DNA of 64,000 nucleotides from Dehalococcoidia bacterium (GCA_030615625.1 JAUWYX010000006.1:25021-89020); one strand, 5' to 3'; counted from the stretch's first letter, positions 1 through 8,063 are shown. A program made the numbers and translations. Notes: a model not told the origin generated them from the letters alone.

Positions 1-829
1 CCAGTAATATGAGCTTGACCCTTTCCACATTGATGCCCAGTTGTTGGGCCTGCTCTTCGTCAAGCTGCATTACATTGAGCGGTCGGGCATGAATCCAGAT
101 GACTACAAGGCCCGCTAATACGCAAGGGAGGACCGTCCACACCTCAGACCATTTAGTCAGGTAAAGTCCACCCAGCAGCCAAAATACAATCCCACGTAGT
201 TCTGCACCGGAAATGGTCATGAGATAGGAGGTGATGGAGGCCAGAAGAGCACTTAGAGCTACTCCAGCCAGGATAAGCGTGGTGGCTGGCAGGGTTTTGC
301 CGACACGAGCGAGCAAATAGACCACAGTGACGGCGCCTATGGCACCAATGAAGGCAAATAATGGCACGGCCCCAAAAGCCATCCAGGCTAACGTGAAAGG
401 AGTAAGCATGGCAATGGTCGCCCCCAGTCCCGCTCCTGAGGCTACACCTAAAAGATAGGGGTCAGCCAGAGGATTGCGAAACAGTCCTTGATAAGTAGCT
501 CCGGCTACTGCCAGGGCTGCTCCTACTAGACCGGCCAGAAGGATGCGTGGCAGCCGGATATCCAGGATTATCGTTTTTAGAATTTCCAGGCTCAACGGCG
601 CCCCGAAAATTTCGGGAGAAGAAGGGGTTATATGAACGAAGGGCAATTGAGAGAGGAGGACTTGAAAAGTAGTGGTAAAGGGTATATGAACGCTTCCCAA
701 AGCAGTGGCAAACACGGCTACCACTACCAGCAATGCAGCAAGCCCCAGTAATGAGTAAACTCTACTTTGCCAGCGAATGGCAAAAGGGATAACGGGCTCG
801 CTAAATACCTCAGCTACAGTACGTGCCAT
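1..829 (-). CDS. FecCD/BtuC-family ABC transporter permease (C-terminus outside window)
   Basis: An open frame reads from an ATG at 829 down to base 1 without a stop, so the last part of the protein is missing. Translation gives a polytopic membrane protein with a short cytoplasmic N-terminus, a first helix rich in Leu/Ala/Val, then the family hallmarks LPRILLAGLVGAALAVAG, YQGLFRNPLADPYLLG and SGAGLGA, and later the LNVMQLDEEQAQQLG stretch preceding a lost helix pair. These are typical of permeases that import corrinoids or iron chelates with a periplasmic-type binding protein. The corrinoid-type binding lipoprotein and a corrinoid adenosyltransferase lie just upstream on the same strand, so B12 import is the favoured substrate. 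The ATPase partner is presumably past the left edge. Confidence 0.9.
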   Translation of the reverse strand, partial: MARTVAEVFSEPVIPFAIRWQSRVYSLLGLAALLVVVAVFATALGSVHIPFTTTFQVLLSQLPFVHITPSSPEIFGAPLSLEILKTIILDIRLPRILLAGLVGAALAVAGATYQGLFRNPLADPYLLGVASGAGLGATIAMLTPFTLAWMAFGAVPLFAFIGAIGAVTVVYLLARVGKTLPATTLILAGVALSALLASITSYLMTISGAELRGIVFWLLGGLYLTKWSEVWTVLPCVLAGLVVIWIHARPLNVMQLDEEQAQQLGINVERVKLILL

Positions 830-1076
830 CGTTAAATTCTAAATCCGAAATTTCAGGCTCTAAACAATCTCTAACAAATATTAAAAATTAAAGATTAAAA
901 ATTAAAATTACAATTCAAAATGCAAAAAGGCCTTACTAAACTGATTTTTGAATTTTGCCCTGTCATTTTGCATTTTCACTTTTTCCTTTTGATTTTCTCT
1001 TAGTATTTGGTGCTCAAGATTTTTCATCTAATATATCCGCAGTGTTTCATACTCAAGCGCTTCACCTTCCTAAAGT

Positions 1077-1607
1077 CTAGTATTCAATGCCTTCCCGGCT
1101 TTTTATTCCCTGACTATAAGGATGCTTCACTTCCCTCACCTCACTGACCAAATCTGCCTTTTCTATAATCTTTTCTGTAACGCCCCGACCGGTTAGGACA
1201 AGCTCTAACTTTTCTGGCTTTGTTTCCAGAAGAGAGAGAACCTCTTCTTCTTTCAGAAAGCCGTCGCGCACGGCAATGTTTATCTCATCCAGGACCAGCA
1301 TATCCCAGGATTGGTCCTGAAAAAGCTCCTTAATGAATTCCAGTCCCCTGGAGCATTCCTGGCGGACATCGTCAGGATTCAGTTCCTTGTAGAAATGAGG
1401 ATGTTTTTTAGCGAAAAGGAAAGTCTTTATCCCCAGCTTTTCCAGGGATTTATATTCACCATACCCGAATGCCTCAGGGTCTTTAAAGAAGGTGACGAGG
1501 CCGACCTTAAGACCATGCCCGGCGGCGCGAACTGCCTGACCGATAGCGGCAGTGGACTTTCCTTTGCCGTCCCCGGTATAAACTTGAATTAAGCCTTTCT
1601 CTTTCAT
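1077..1607 (-). CDS. cobO: Corrinoid adenosyltransferase, CobO/CobA type
   Basis: A 176-residue protein that transfers the adenosyl group of ATP to the cobalt of corrinoids, making adenosylcobalamin precursors in the cytoplasm. The P-loop GDGKGKSTAA lies at about residues 13-22, followed by the conserved VRAAGHG and, at about 105, the acidic LVLDEINIA strand. The C-terminus with HPYSQGI(K)SREGIEY is typical of this family, and the length matches. AGGAGG lies 7 nt upstream of the ATG. It sits between the DUF71 gene and the FecCD permease, consistent with salvage and activation of imported corrinoid. Confidence 0.93.
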   Translation of the reverse strand: MKEKGLIQVYTGDGKGKSTAAIGQAVRAAGHGLKVGLVTFFKDPEAFGYGEYKSLEKLGIKTFLFAKKHPHFYKELNPDDVRQECSRGLEFIKELFQDQSWDMLVLDEINIAVRDGFLKEEEVLSLLETKPEKLELVLTGRGVTEKIIEKADLVSEVREVKHPYSQGIKSREGIEY

Positions 1608-1672
1608 CTCAGTCCTCCTGCAGTCCTTAATTTGCCACCCCTCATCTTGCTGTCATTCCAGCCCTTCGCTCC

Positions 1673-1749
1673 TGTCATTGCGAGCGAAGCGTGGCAATCT
1701 TACTCTTACCTCTCTGAGATTGCTTCGGGGCTTCGCCCCTCGCAATGAC
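1673..1749. repeat. Palindromic repeat, TGTCATTGCGAG family, copy 1
   Basis: Arms TGTCATTGCGAG at the left and CTCGCAATGAC at the right enclose a centre with GGCAATCT and AGATTGC sub-arms and a GGGGCTTCGCCCC hairpin. The element encodes the last ~25 residues and the stop codon of the DUF71 gene read on the minus strand. Related copies are scattered through the window. Confidence 0.9.
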
Positions 1750-2385
1750 CTTGGTTGAGATTTCCCAGAACCATACGTTGTCTATTTTTTTACTTTCACC
1801 CTTGGTAACCTTGAGTGCTTTTCTGAAAATGGGCCCCTCGGTGACGAAGGTGTGATATTCGCCATTTTCACCACAGGGATGGGAGCCAAGTTTGCTAATT
1901 TGCCTTACCAGAGCTTTGTCCAGAACTTTTCCCAGGAAATCCTCGTCTAATCTGGTGGCGACCACTATAGCTTTGAATTTCAATTTAAGGAATTCCTCAA
2001 TTAGCTCTTCTGCCTTCATCCCCCAAAGGGGCAAAAACGCCTTTATCCCTACCTCGCTACATACCCTCTCTGCCCATTCCCGATGCTCTTCTAAATCCAT
2101 ATCGCCGAATACACCGCCTTCGATACCCTTGTCCTGGAGTCCCTTGACAGCCTTCTTAAAGTTATCTTCATAATTTTCCCATGACGTCTTCACTTGGATA
2201 AGAGGGATGCCGATGGCTTGTGCTTGCAGAGCTAAAACACTGGCTTTAGTCCCGTGAGACCTCGACCTTTCACCATCTTCGGAGATAAAGTTAAGCAGAT
2301 ATAGGACTTCTTGCCCTTGGGAAATTGCCTTATATGTCGCCAGGGCACATTCCTTACCCCCGCTCCAGGAGGAAAAAACCTTCAC
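1675..2385 (-). CDS. DUF71 (Dph6/MJ0570-type) ATP-pyrophosphatase, probable B12-salvage role
   Basis: A 236-residue PP-loop enzyme of the COG2102 family. The N-terminal SGGKEC (about residues 8-13) is the pyrophosphatase loop, and the signature HPCGENGEYHTFV lies near residue 188. Archaeal and eukaryotic relatives amidate diphthine. Bacteria have no diphthamide, and comparative genomics has linked bacterial DUF71 proteins to B12 salvage, which agrees with the position between a corrinoid receptor and an adenosyltransferase. The start is GTG at 2385, 4 bp after the btuF-like stop, so translation is probably coupled. The last ~25 residues (from about VIARGEA to LRSQ) are encoded by a palindromic repeat that also supplies the stop codon. 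The ancestral C-terminus was probably shorter or different. Confidence 0.85.
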   Translation of the reverse strand: MKVFSSWSGGKECALATYKAISQGQEVLYLLNFISEDGERSRSHGTKASVLALQAQAIGIPLIQVKTSWENYEDNFKKAVKGLQDKGIEGGVFGDMDLEEHREWAERVCSEVGIKAFLPLWGMKAEELIEEFLKLKFKAIVVATRLDEDFLGKVLDKALVRQISKLGSHPCGENGEYHTFVTEGPIFRKALKVTKGESKKIDNVWFWEISTKVIARGEAPKQSQRGKSKIATLRSQ

Positions 2386-2389
2386 TTAG

Positions 2390-3325
2390 CTAACCCTCAG
2401 GCTCCTCGAATATCTCGGGGTGAATGAAATAGGCAAACCACTCTAAGCCCTCGACCAGTCTGGGACCCGGGCGTTGAGCCAAGTCATCATCGAGTGTATA
2501 GATTCTACCCGTTTGACTGGCGTTGGTACTCGCAAGCTCACTCGCATTTATCGCCCAGTCATATGACCATTCGCTGGTGATAATTATTTCAGGATTGCGG
2601 GCAAGAACATACTCAATTGAGATTTCTGAATAACCTGTGATATTTTGGCAGGTGTTCACCCCTCCTCCCTTTTCAATTAGCTCGTGGATGAAAGTCCCTT
2701 GGCCAGCAGTCCACAACGACGGCTCATGACCGACGATATAAAAGACTCTTGGCCTTTGTTCCAATCCCGAGGTTTCATCAGTTACTGCTTTAATCCCTAC
2801 TGCCATTTCCGATGTAAGTACTTGGGCCTCCACCTCCTTATCGGTTATTTCCCCTACTGTTCTAATATCATTAAGCACGTCATCTAAATCAGTAGTCTTT
2901 ATACCAAATACTGTAAGCCCTAGCCCTACCATGGTATTGATAACCTCCATGGGAGTGCCATACGCAACTAGTATGAGGTCAGGGTTAAGAGCGACTATCT
3001 TCTCTATATCCGGTGTGACATATCCCCCCACCTTTTCCTTCTCCGGAGCTTCCGGAGGATAATTGCACCAATCTGTCACTCCCACTACTTTGTCACCCAG
3101 ACCGAGGGCAAACAAAATCTCGGTGTTGGAGGGAGCCAGAGAGACAATTCGTTGGGGTGTTCCGTTAATGGCGACCAGCCTTCCCAGGTCATCAAATACA
3201 TAATCTACTGGTGTCTGCTCGGTAGGGTTGCAGGCTGTCAGGGCAAGAGCTAGGGTCAAAAGCACCAGGAACCAGTTTATCCCCCGGGCAAAGATTTGCT
3301 TACAGGACCTTTTCATACGGCTCAC
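2390..3325 (-). CDS. btuF: Corrinoid-binding lipoprotein of ABC importer (BtuF-like)
   Basis: A 311-residue extracytoplasmic solute receptor. The N-terminus has basic residues, a hydrophobic segment and the lipobox LTAC with lipidated Cys at about residue 32 (counted from GTG 3325), so it is a lipoprotein processed by Lgt, also encoded in this window. The fold markers RIVSLAPSNTEILFALGLG and GVTDWCNYPPEA are typical of BtuF/FecB-type class III binding proteins. The GTG at 3325 is preferred over the ATG at 3316 because GGAGG lies 5 nt before the GTG. It is the first gene of a minus-strand corrinoid operon with a near-perfect promoter and a palindrome in its leader. Confidence 0.88.
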   Translation of the reverse strand: MSRMKRSCKQIFARGINWFLVLLTLALALTACNPTEQTPVDYVFDDLGRLVAINGTPQRIVSLAPSNTEILFALGLGDKVVGVTDWCNYPPEAPEKEKVGGYVTPDIEKIVALNPDLILVAYGTPMEVINTMVGLGLTVFGIKTTDLDDVLNDIRTVGEITDKEVEAQVLTSEMAVGIKAVTDETSGLEQRPRVFYIVGHEPSLWTAGQGTFIHELIEKGGGVNTCQNITGYSEISIEYVLARNPEIIITSEWSYDWAINASELASTNASQTGRIYTLDDDLAQRPGPRLVEGLEWFAYFIHPEIFEEPEG

Positions 3326-3358
3326 TTTTGCCTCCTTTTACACAAAATTACTTTATTT

Positions 3359-3370
3359 TACACAAGTGTA
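3359..3370. promoter_or_regulatory. Palindrome TACACAAGTGTA in btuF leader, candidate operator
   Basis: A 12-bp inverted repeat with TACAC/GTGTA arms lies about 8 bp past the predicted transcription start of the btuF operon. It overlaps the second of two direct copies of TTTTACACAA at 3336-3345 and 3356-3365, exactly 20 bp (about two helical turns) apart. This looks like a repressor site, but no cognate regulator is identified. Confidence 0.5.
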
Positions 3371-3384
3371 GTTGATTAAGTCCT

Positions 3385-3413
3385 ATTATAAAATGCCGCA
3401 AAACGGATGTCAA
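3385..3413 (-). promoter_or_regulatory. Consensus sigma-70 promoter of the btuF operon
   Basis: On the minus strand TTGACA (3413-3408) is followed after 17 bp by TATAAT (3390-3385), a perfect match in sequence and spacing. The predicted start is near 3378, leaving a leader of about 53 nt before the GTG at 3325. That is too short for a cobalamin riboswitch. Confidence 0.8.
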
Positions 3414-3439
3414 GGCTTTTTGTTTGGAGCGTTTAGTAA

Positions 3440-3484
3440 TGTCAGGAGATGGCTTCGGCGACTTCGTCAGCCTCGCAATGACAG
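3440..3484. repeat. Palindromic repeat, TGTCATTGCGAG family, partial copy
   Basis: A degenerate half copy upstream of the btuF promoter. It contains GGCTTCGGCGACTTCG and the right arm CTCGCAATGACAG, followed by a weaker CAGTGACAG echo near 3501-3510. Confidence 0.65.
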
Positions 3485-3514
3485 GAATGAGGGATGCCTC
3501 ACAGTGACAGGCGT

Positions 3515-4333
3515 CTAGCTAGTAGACACTCTGGGGAAATTTTGACGTAAGTCAATAATCTGGTAGCCCAGGTTCTCCTCTTCCAATCTCTGCACCAAAA
3601 TTGAAACCTTGTCCTCACTACAGACAACCAGGGAGGACAGGCCACAGTAAGCTGCCTCTATGGCTGCTTCTCGGACGCCATGAACGTAATCAGGCTTTAC
3701 ACCAAGCTGCATCAATGCTACCAGGGCTTCCGTGCCCAGTGCTCCCACCAGCTTCGCTTCTTTTACCTCCCTTTTCAATCGGGCAAGGTCAGTGCTCCTG
3801 GAACCTCCACCCTGCACATTGGGTATTTTGCCTATCGTTAGTTCGGCTGGCTTGAGTTTTATTACTCCTTCAATGTTGCGTATGCCGACATCCTGTCCTT
3901 TTTTAGCCTCAGTTACGGCTATTCCTTTAGCCCCTTTAGCACTAATGGCATCGGAGGCGAAGAGCAAGCCATCCTTCATATATAGCGATGCTGGTTGACC
4001 AACGGATAAGTCGTTATCAGCTATGGCAGTGGTGGTTGATATATCAGCCACGGCTTTGCTCACAAACCAGGCGTAACTATGTAACTGCCGGGACATCTGC
4101 AAAATCCAATCTACGCCCTCCCTGGTTACCTTATATCGGGAGCGACCCTCGGAGCTCAGCCAGCCGTCCTTTATCAACTCTCTTATGTATTCGGAAACCG
4201 CCTGTGAAGTGATGCCTAATCTTGGGGCGATGTCTTTCTGCTGTATGGTAGGCTGATGTGCAGCTATTTCCACCATTATCTGAAACTTGGTGGCCAGATT
4301 TTTGCTCTTTAGTATTTGCGCCATACTAACCAT
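3515..4333 (-). CDS. Winged-helix transcriptional regulator with conserved C-terminal domain
   Basis: A 272-residue protein. Residues ~1-85 form a winged helix-turn-helix: QKDIAPRLGITSQAVSEYIRELI followed by a wing with GRSRYKVT. The rest (GLLFASDAIS, KGIAVTEAKKGQDVGI, LGALGTEALVAL) resembles the C-terminal domain of predicted regulators more common in archaea, possibly binding a small ligand or metal. No ligand can be named. The downstream-strand neighbour is the corrinoid operon and the upstream neighbour is nth (25 bp gap). There is no Shine-Dalgarno. ATG 4324 (residue 4) may be the true start of a leaderless transcript from an extended -10 element at 4337-4332. Confidence 0.7.
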   Translation of the reverse strand: MVSMAQILKSKNLATKFQIMVEIAAHQPTIQQKDIAPRLGITSQAVSEYIRELIKDGWLSSEGRSRYKVTREGVDWILQMSRQLHSYAWFVSKAVADISTTTAIADNDLSVGQPASLYMKDGLLFASDAISAKGAKGIAVTEAKKGQDVGIRNIEGVIKLKPAELTIGKIPNVQGGGSRSTDLARLKREVKEAKLVGALGTEALVALMQLGVKPDYVHGVREAAIEAAYCGLSSLVVCSEDKVSILVQRLEEENLGYQIIDLRQNFPRVSTS

Positions 4334-4366
4334 TATATCATTTGCTAACCGGGCTAAATTAGCAAA
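4324..4366 (-). promoter_or_regulatory. Extended -10 promoter and inverted repeat before the winged-helix regulator
   Basis: On the minus strand TGATATAAT (TGn-TATAAT, hexamer at 4337-4332) lies so that the start point would fall at about 4325, next to the ATG at 4324. Directly upstream is an 8-bp perfect inverted repeat, TTTGCTAA/TTAGCAAA (4341-4348 and 4359-4366), a plausible autoregulatory site. There is no good -35. The repeat could instead form a weak hairpin after nth. Confidence 0.45.
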
Positions 4367-5105
4367 GCGAGCTGGGGCAGATGACTCTCAATATGCACCT
4401 GTTGCAGCGGGGCTGCCGGGCGTGGCATATCCGCCTGCCATGCTCTATCATATGGATGTGGAATTGATATACCTTTGAGGGCGGAGTTTGCTCCTGAAGC
4501 AAGCTATGTGCCTTCTCTACGGACACTCTGGAATCAATTAGTCCCAATCGTTTGGCTACCCGAAAAACGTGGGTATCCACGGGCAGGGCTGGCTTCCCCA
4601 GGGAAAAAAGCAGCACACAGCTAGCTGTCTTATGTCCTACTCCCGGCAGACGCATTAAGTAGTCTTCAGCTTTGGCCATGTTCATCGATTTGAGGAAATC
4701 AAGGCTGATACGACCCTGTTCCTTTTCAATTTGCTCCAGTACCTGCTTTATTCTAGCGGCCTTGATTTGGGATAACCCCCCGGACTGAATGACCTGAGCG
4801 ATATGCTCTGCTGGAGCCGAAGCTACAGCTTCCCAGCTATCGAAGCTAGCTTTAAGAGAGGCAAAAGCTCTTCCCGAATTGGCGTCCGAGGTATTTTGGG
4901 ACAGTATGGTTCCTATAAGCACATCAATAGGGTCCCTGTCTGGCTGCCACTGGCAGGGGCCATATTCCTGTTCTAAGAGCTCAATGACTTCTTCAATAGC
5001 CACTAGCTCAAAAATATCATGTTGGCGCCTCTTGATGCAAAGGTGAATGCTGCCCGATAGCATTTGCGGCAACCTGGGTGAATCAGATAAGATAAGCATC
5101 TCCAA
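4359..5105 (-). CDS. nth: Endonuclease III-like HhH-GPD DNA glycosylase/AP lyase
   Basis: A base-excision repair glycosylase for oxidised pyrimidines. LIGTILSQNTSD is the start of the core, LPGVGHKTA (helix-hairpin-helix with catalytic Lys) lies near residue 155, VDTHVFR carries the catalytic Asp, and the C-terminus has C-x6-C-x2-C-x5-C for a 4Fe-4S cluster. The ORF is 248 residues, about 30 longer at the N-terminus than usual. The first ATG (5105) has no spaced Shine-Dalgarno and lies 14 bp from the divergent leuC start, so initiation may be internal, for example near residue 15. Confidence 0.9.
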   Translation of the reverse strand: MEMLILSDSPRLPQMLSGSIHLCIKRRQHDIFELVAIEEVIELLEQEYGPCQWQPDRDPIDVLIGTILSQNTSDANSGRAFASLKASFDSWEAVASAPAEHIAQVIQSGGLSQIKAARIKQVLEQIEKEQGRISLDFLKSMNMAKAEDYLMRLPGVGHKTASCVLLFSLGKPALPVDTHVFRVAKRLGLIDSRVSVEKAHSLLQEQTPPSKVYQFHIHMIEHGRRICHARQPRCNRCILRVICPSSLC

Positions 5106-5119
5106 AACGGGAGACGAAT

Positions 5120-6388
5120 ATGACTCTTGTAGAGAAGATATTAGCTAAAAAAGCTGGGAAGAAAGTTGTGAGGCCGGACGAGCTTGTCGAGGTCTCTGTG
5201 GACCGGGCTATGATACACGATGCGTTAGGTGCGCATACGATTGCCAGGTTCAGAGAACTGGGCGTTAAAAAGGTCTGGGATCCAGCGAGAATCGTAGTGG
5301 TGCTGGACCACTATGTGCCCAATAAGGACATCGATACTGCCAAGAAGTGTCTCAATATAAAGAGATTTGTCATTGAACAAGGCATAGAAAACTACTACGA
5401 AGTCGGGAAGGGGGGCATAGCCCACCAGGTGCTTGTAGAGAAAGGTCATGTGCTGCCAGGAACTACTCTTGTTGGTGTGGATAGTCATACCACGACATCG
5501 GGTGTAGTCGGAGCTTTTGCGACCGGGATTGGTGTTGATGAGATGGCTGTGGTCTTCAAGACAGGAAGGCTATGGGAGCGGGTCCCGGGCACCATCAGGA
5601 TAAATGTTGAAGGCAAGCTGCGGCCTCCGATTGCGTCGAAGGACTTGATGCTTTTCATACTGAAGAGGTTAGGGGTAAGCGGCGCCCTGTTTAAGTCTCT
5701 TCAATATACAGGCTCGACCATAAGCCAAATGAGCTTCGAGAGCCGCATGGTATTAACCAATATGGCAATAGAGTCAGGTGCCACTAATGGAATCATTGAG
5801 CCCGACCGGAAGGTAGTGGATTTTATCAGGGCAAGGACTAACCACTCTTTCGAGGTTATTCAGAGCGACCCGGATGCGGAGTATGCGGAAACACTTGAGT
5901 TTCATGCTGGTGATATTAAGGAGCCCATGGTTGCCGTGCCCCCGAAGCCGTCTAATGGTGTGGGAGTTACTGAAGTTGAAGGCACCAAGATTGACCAGGC
6001 GTTCATAGGCTCGTGCACCAATGGACGTCTAGAAGACCTCAGGATTGCCGCCAGAATACTTAAAGGTCGGAAGGTAGATAAGTTTACCAAGGTTATCGTC
6101 ATACCAGCCTCGCAGGAAGTCCTTAAAGCCGCTCTGGCAGAGGGATTAATAGCAACATTTGTGGAGGCTGGAGCTGTGGTCGGTCCACCTACCTGTGGTC
6201 CGTGTATGGAAGCGCATATGGGCATACTGGGACCGGGCGAGGTTTGTATAAGTACGGCAAATCGTAACTTTCAGGGCCGGGTAGGAGATGCGACTGCCAA
6301 AATATATCTGGCATCACCAGCGACCGTGGCAGCCTCGGCGTTGAAAGGGAAAATAAGTGACCCACGGGAGTTTTTCCGGGAGGCATAG
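5120..6388 (+). CDS. leuC: 3-isopropylmalate dehydratase / homoaconitase family, large subunit
   Basis: A 422-residue aconitase-family catalytic subunit of the short LeuC/HacA type. The 4Fe-4S ligands are Cys299 (IGSCTNGR), Cys359 and Cys362 (PPTCGPCMEA), and DSHTTTSG and GTPLY-free TANRNFQGR segments match the family. It interconverts 2- and 3-substituted malates by dehydration and rehydration. The stop is followed directly by the small subunit (0-bp gap). GGGAG lies 8 nt before the ATG. No leuA or leuB is nearby, so the substrate could be isopropylmalate, homocitrate-type acids or another malate. Confidence 0.9.
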   Translation: MTLVEKILAKKAGKKVVRPDELVEVSVDRAMIHDALGAHTIARFRELGVKKVWDPARIVVVLDHYVPNKDIDTAKKCLNIKRFVIEQGIENYYEVGKGGIAHQVLVEKGHVLPGTTLVGVDSHTTTSGVVGAFATGIGVDEMAVVFKTGRLWERVPGTIRINVEGKLRPPIASKDLMLFILKRLGVSGALFKSLQYTGSTISQMSFESRMVLTNMAIESGATNGIIEPDRKVVDFIRARTNHSFEVIQSDPDAEYAETLEFHAGDIKEPMVAVPPKPSNGVGVTEVEGTKIDQAFIGSCTNGRLEDLRIAARILKGRKVDKFTKVIVIPASQEVLKAALAEGLIATFVEAGAVVGPPTCGPCMEAHMGILGPGEVCISTANRNFQGRVGDATAKIYLASPATVAASALKGKISDPREFFREA

Positions 6389-6922
6389 ATGGAACTCAAA
6401 GGCCGAGTCTGGAAGTTTGGTAAGGATGTTGACACTGATGAACTCTTTGCCGGAAGGTTTATCATGGGTGGTGATGAAACGAGCAAGAGCCAATATCAAG
6501 AGTTCATCGCAAGAAGCGGGCTAAGCGATGTCGGGCATCGTGAGAATATCCCCGGGGATTTTCTCACCAAGGTTGAGAAGGGAGACATTATAGTTGCCGA
6601 AGAGAACTTTGGCATTGGTTCAAGCCGGCAACAGGCTGCGGAAACTCTGAACTTTAAGGGTGTCCAGGCTGTAGTTGCCGACTCAATCCACAGGATATTC
6701 TTCAGGAACTTTTGGAACCTTGGCTGCCCGGCCATAGATTTGCCGGGAATTTCTGCTGAATTTGAGACCGGGCAGGAGATAGTGATAAACCTGAGGCAAG
6801 GGACTATCAAGAACCTCAGTACGGGGAAGGATTTTGAGTTTCGCCTGATAATTCCAACATGGTTTATAGACATGGTGGAAGCCGGGGGTCTAATTCCATA
6901 CCACAAATCTCTGAAATCTTAA
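6389..6922 (+). CDS. leuD: 3-isopropylmalate dehydratase family, small subunit
   Basis: A 177-residue swivelling subunit that completes the active site of the LeuC-type enzyme. DVDTDELFAGRFI at the start and FGIGSSRQQAAETLNF at about residue 75 are the family motifs, the latter being the substrate-loop region. The length is near the normal 160-180. It is translated immediately after the large subunit and surely co-transcribed. It is followed by a palindromic repeat at 6969 rather than another leucine gene. Confidence 0.9.
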   Translation: MELKGRVWKFGKDVDTDELFAGRFIMGGDETSKSQYQEFIARSGLSDVGHRENIPGDFLTKVEKGDIIVAEENFGIGSSRQQAAETLNFKGVQAVVADSIHRIFFRNFWNLGCPAIDLPGISAEFETGQEIVINLRQGTIKNLSTGKDFEFRLIIPTWFIDMVEAGGLIPYHKSLKS

Positions 6923-6968
6923 ATTCTGGAGCTAAAGTCAAATATACGGAGCTAAGAGGCTATTCTAC

Positions 6969-7047
6969 CTGTCATTGCGAGCGAAGCGTGGCAATCTCGT
7001 ATAATTCCCCTGAGATTGCTTCGTCGCTATGCTCCTCGCAATGACAG
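6969..7047. repeat. Palindromic repeat, TGTCATTGCGAG family, intergenic copy
   Basis: A well-kept copy between leuD and the nucleoside hydrolase. Arms CTGTCATTGCGAG and CTCGCAATGACAG are at the two ends, with inner GGCAATCTC/GAGATTGC arms. A further degenerate right arm (CTCGCAGTGACT) lies at about 7059-7070. Confidence 0.92.
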
Positions 7048-7141
7048 AAGGGAGGTGCCTCGCAGTGACTTTTGTATCGCGCTTTCTGTAAATCACTTTA
7101 TACTCCTCCGAAATTTATGATAGTGTATCCCGTAGGATTTG

Positions 7142-8062
7142 ATGCAGAAAGTAGTTTGGGATATGGATCCCGGCATCGATGATGCCCTGGCTTTAATTCT
7201 GGCGTTAAAATCGCCTGAAGTCCAGGTTCTGGGCATCACCACAGTGGCAGGCAATGCTCCTCTGGAGATAACGAGTGCCAATGCTCGCCGGGTATTGGAA
7301 TACCTGGACGCAGGCAGTATCCCGGTAGCGATGGGGGCAGCAAACCCTTTGAATCACCCTTTAGAAGATGCCTTAAGCTACCATGGCCCGGATGGGCTGG
7401 GAGAGTGCGGCTTGCCGTCGCCCCTGACTCCACTATCCCCGGCAAAAGCATGGGATTTCCTAGCCCGGTCGGTTTTGGATGCTCCCGGTGAAGTTACTCT
7501 TGTAGCCACGGGACCCCTAACCAATGTGGCTTATGCTTTTGAGCTTCATCCCGAACTGCCTGGACTTTTAGCCGGGCTGGTTCTCATGGGGGGTGCTTAT
7601 AGTCTTACGCCCTACGGCAAGGGGAATCAAACTCCCTTTGCCGAGTTCAATATCTGGCAGGACCCTGAGGCTGCTCACATAGTATTCAACTCCGGGGCGG
7701 ACATCTTTGCTGTGGGGCTGGATGTATCTATGGATCCTGCGGCTTGTCTGAATAGCCAGCATCTGGAGCAGATTAAGACCAGGCATACACCGGCTGCACA
7801 TCTGGTAGCCCAACTGGTAGAATACGAGGTAAAATACCACGGATGCTGTAGAATGCATGACCCGCTAGCTTTGGCAGTGTTGCTGGATGCTTCTCTGTTC
7901 GATTTTATATCAACAAGGGTGGAAGTGGTTAAGGGAAATGACTGGGATAGAGGAGTTACTCGTATCTTGTCCTCTGGCAGCTCTCAGTTAATACACGTAG
8001 CCTCTGCCGTGGATGGGCCTCGCTTTGTAAAGTTATTTCTATCGCGTATACTGGAGGAATAA
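7142..8062 (+). CDS. Inosine-uridine-type nucleoside hydrolase
   Basis: Cleaves ribonucleosides to base plus ribose. The calcium-binding signature DMDPGIDDALAL lies at about residues 7-18. NTPFAEFN-like QTPFAEFNIWQDPEAA and the C-terminal RMHDPLALAV histidine motif are intact, so it should be active. The ATG at 7142 is chosen over TTG 7139 because TAGGA lies 5 nt upstream. It is followed 1 bp later by a PfkB kinase and then a nucleoside-recognition membrane protein, which together suggest nucleoside scavenging with phosphorylation of the released sugar. Confidence 0.92.
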   Translation: MQKVVWDMDPGIDDALALILALKSPEVQVLGITTVAGNAPLEITSANARRVLEYLDAGSIPVAMGAANPLNHPLEDALSYHGPDGLGECGLPSPLTPLSPAKAWDFLARSVLDAPGEVTLVATGPLTNVAYAFELHPELPGLLAGLVLMGGAYSLTPYGKGNQTPFAEFNIWQDPEAAHIVFNSGADIFAVGLDVSMDPAACLNSQHLEQIKTRHTPAAHLVAQLVEYEVKYHGCCRMHDPLALAVLLDASLFDFISTRVEVVKGNDWDRGVTRILSSGSSQLIHVASAVDGPRFVKLFLSRILEE

Positions 8063-8063
8063 G

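Noticed and set aside
3326..3514. Cobalamin riboswitch before the btuF operon
   Set aside because: The consensus promoter leaves a leader of only about 53 nt, and no B12-box-like core is visible.
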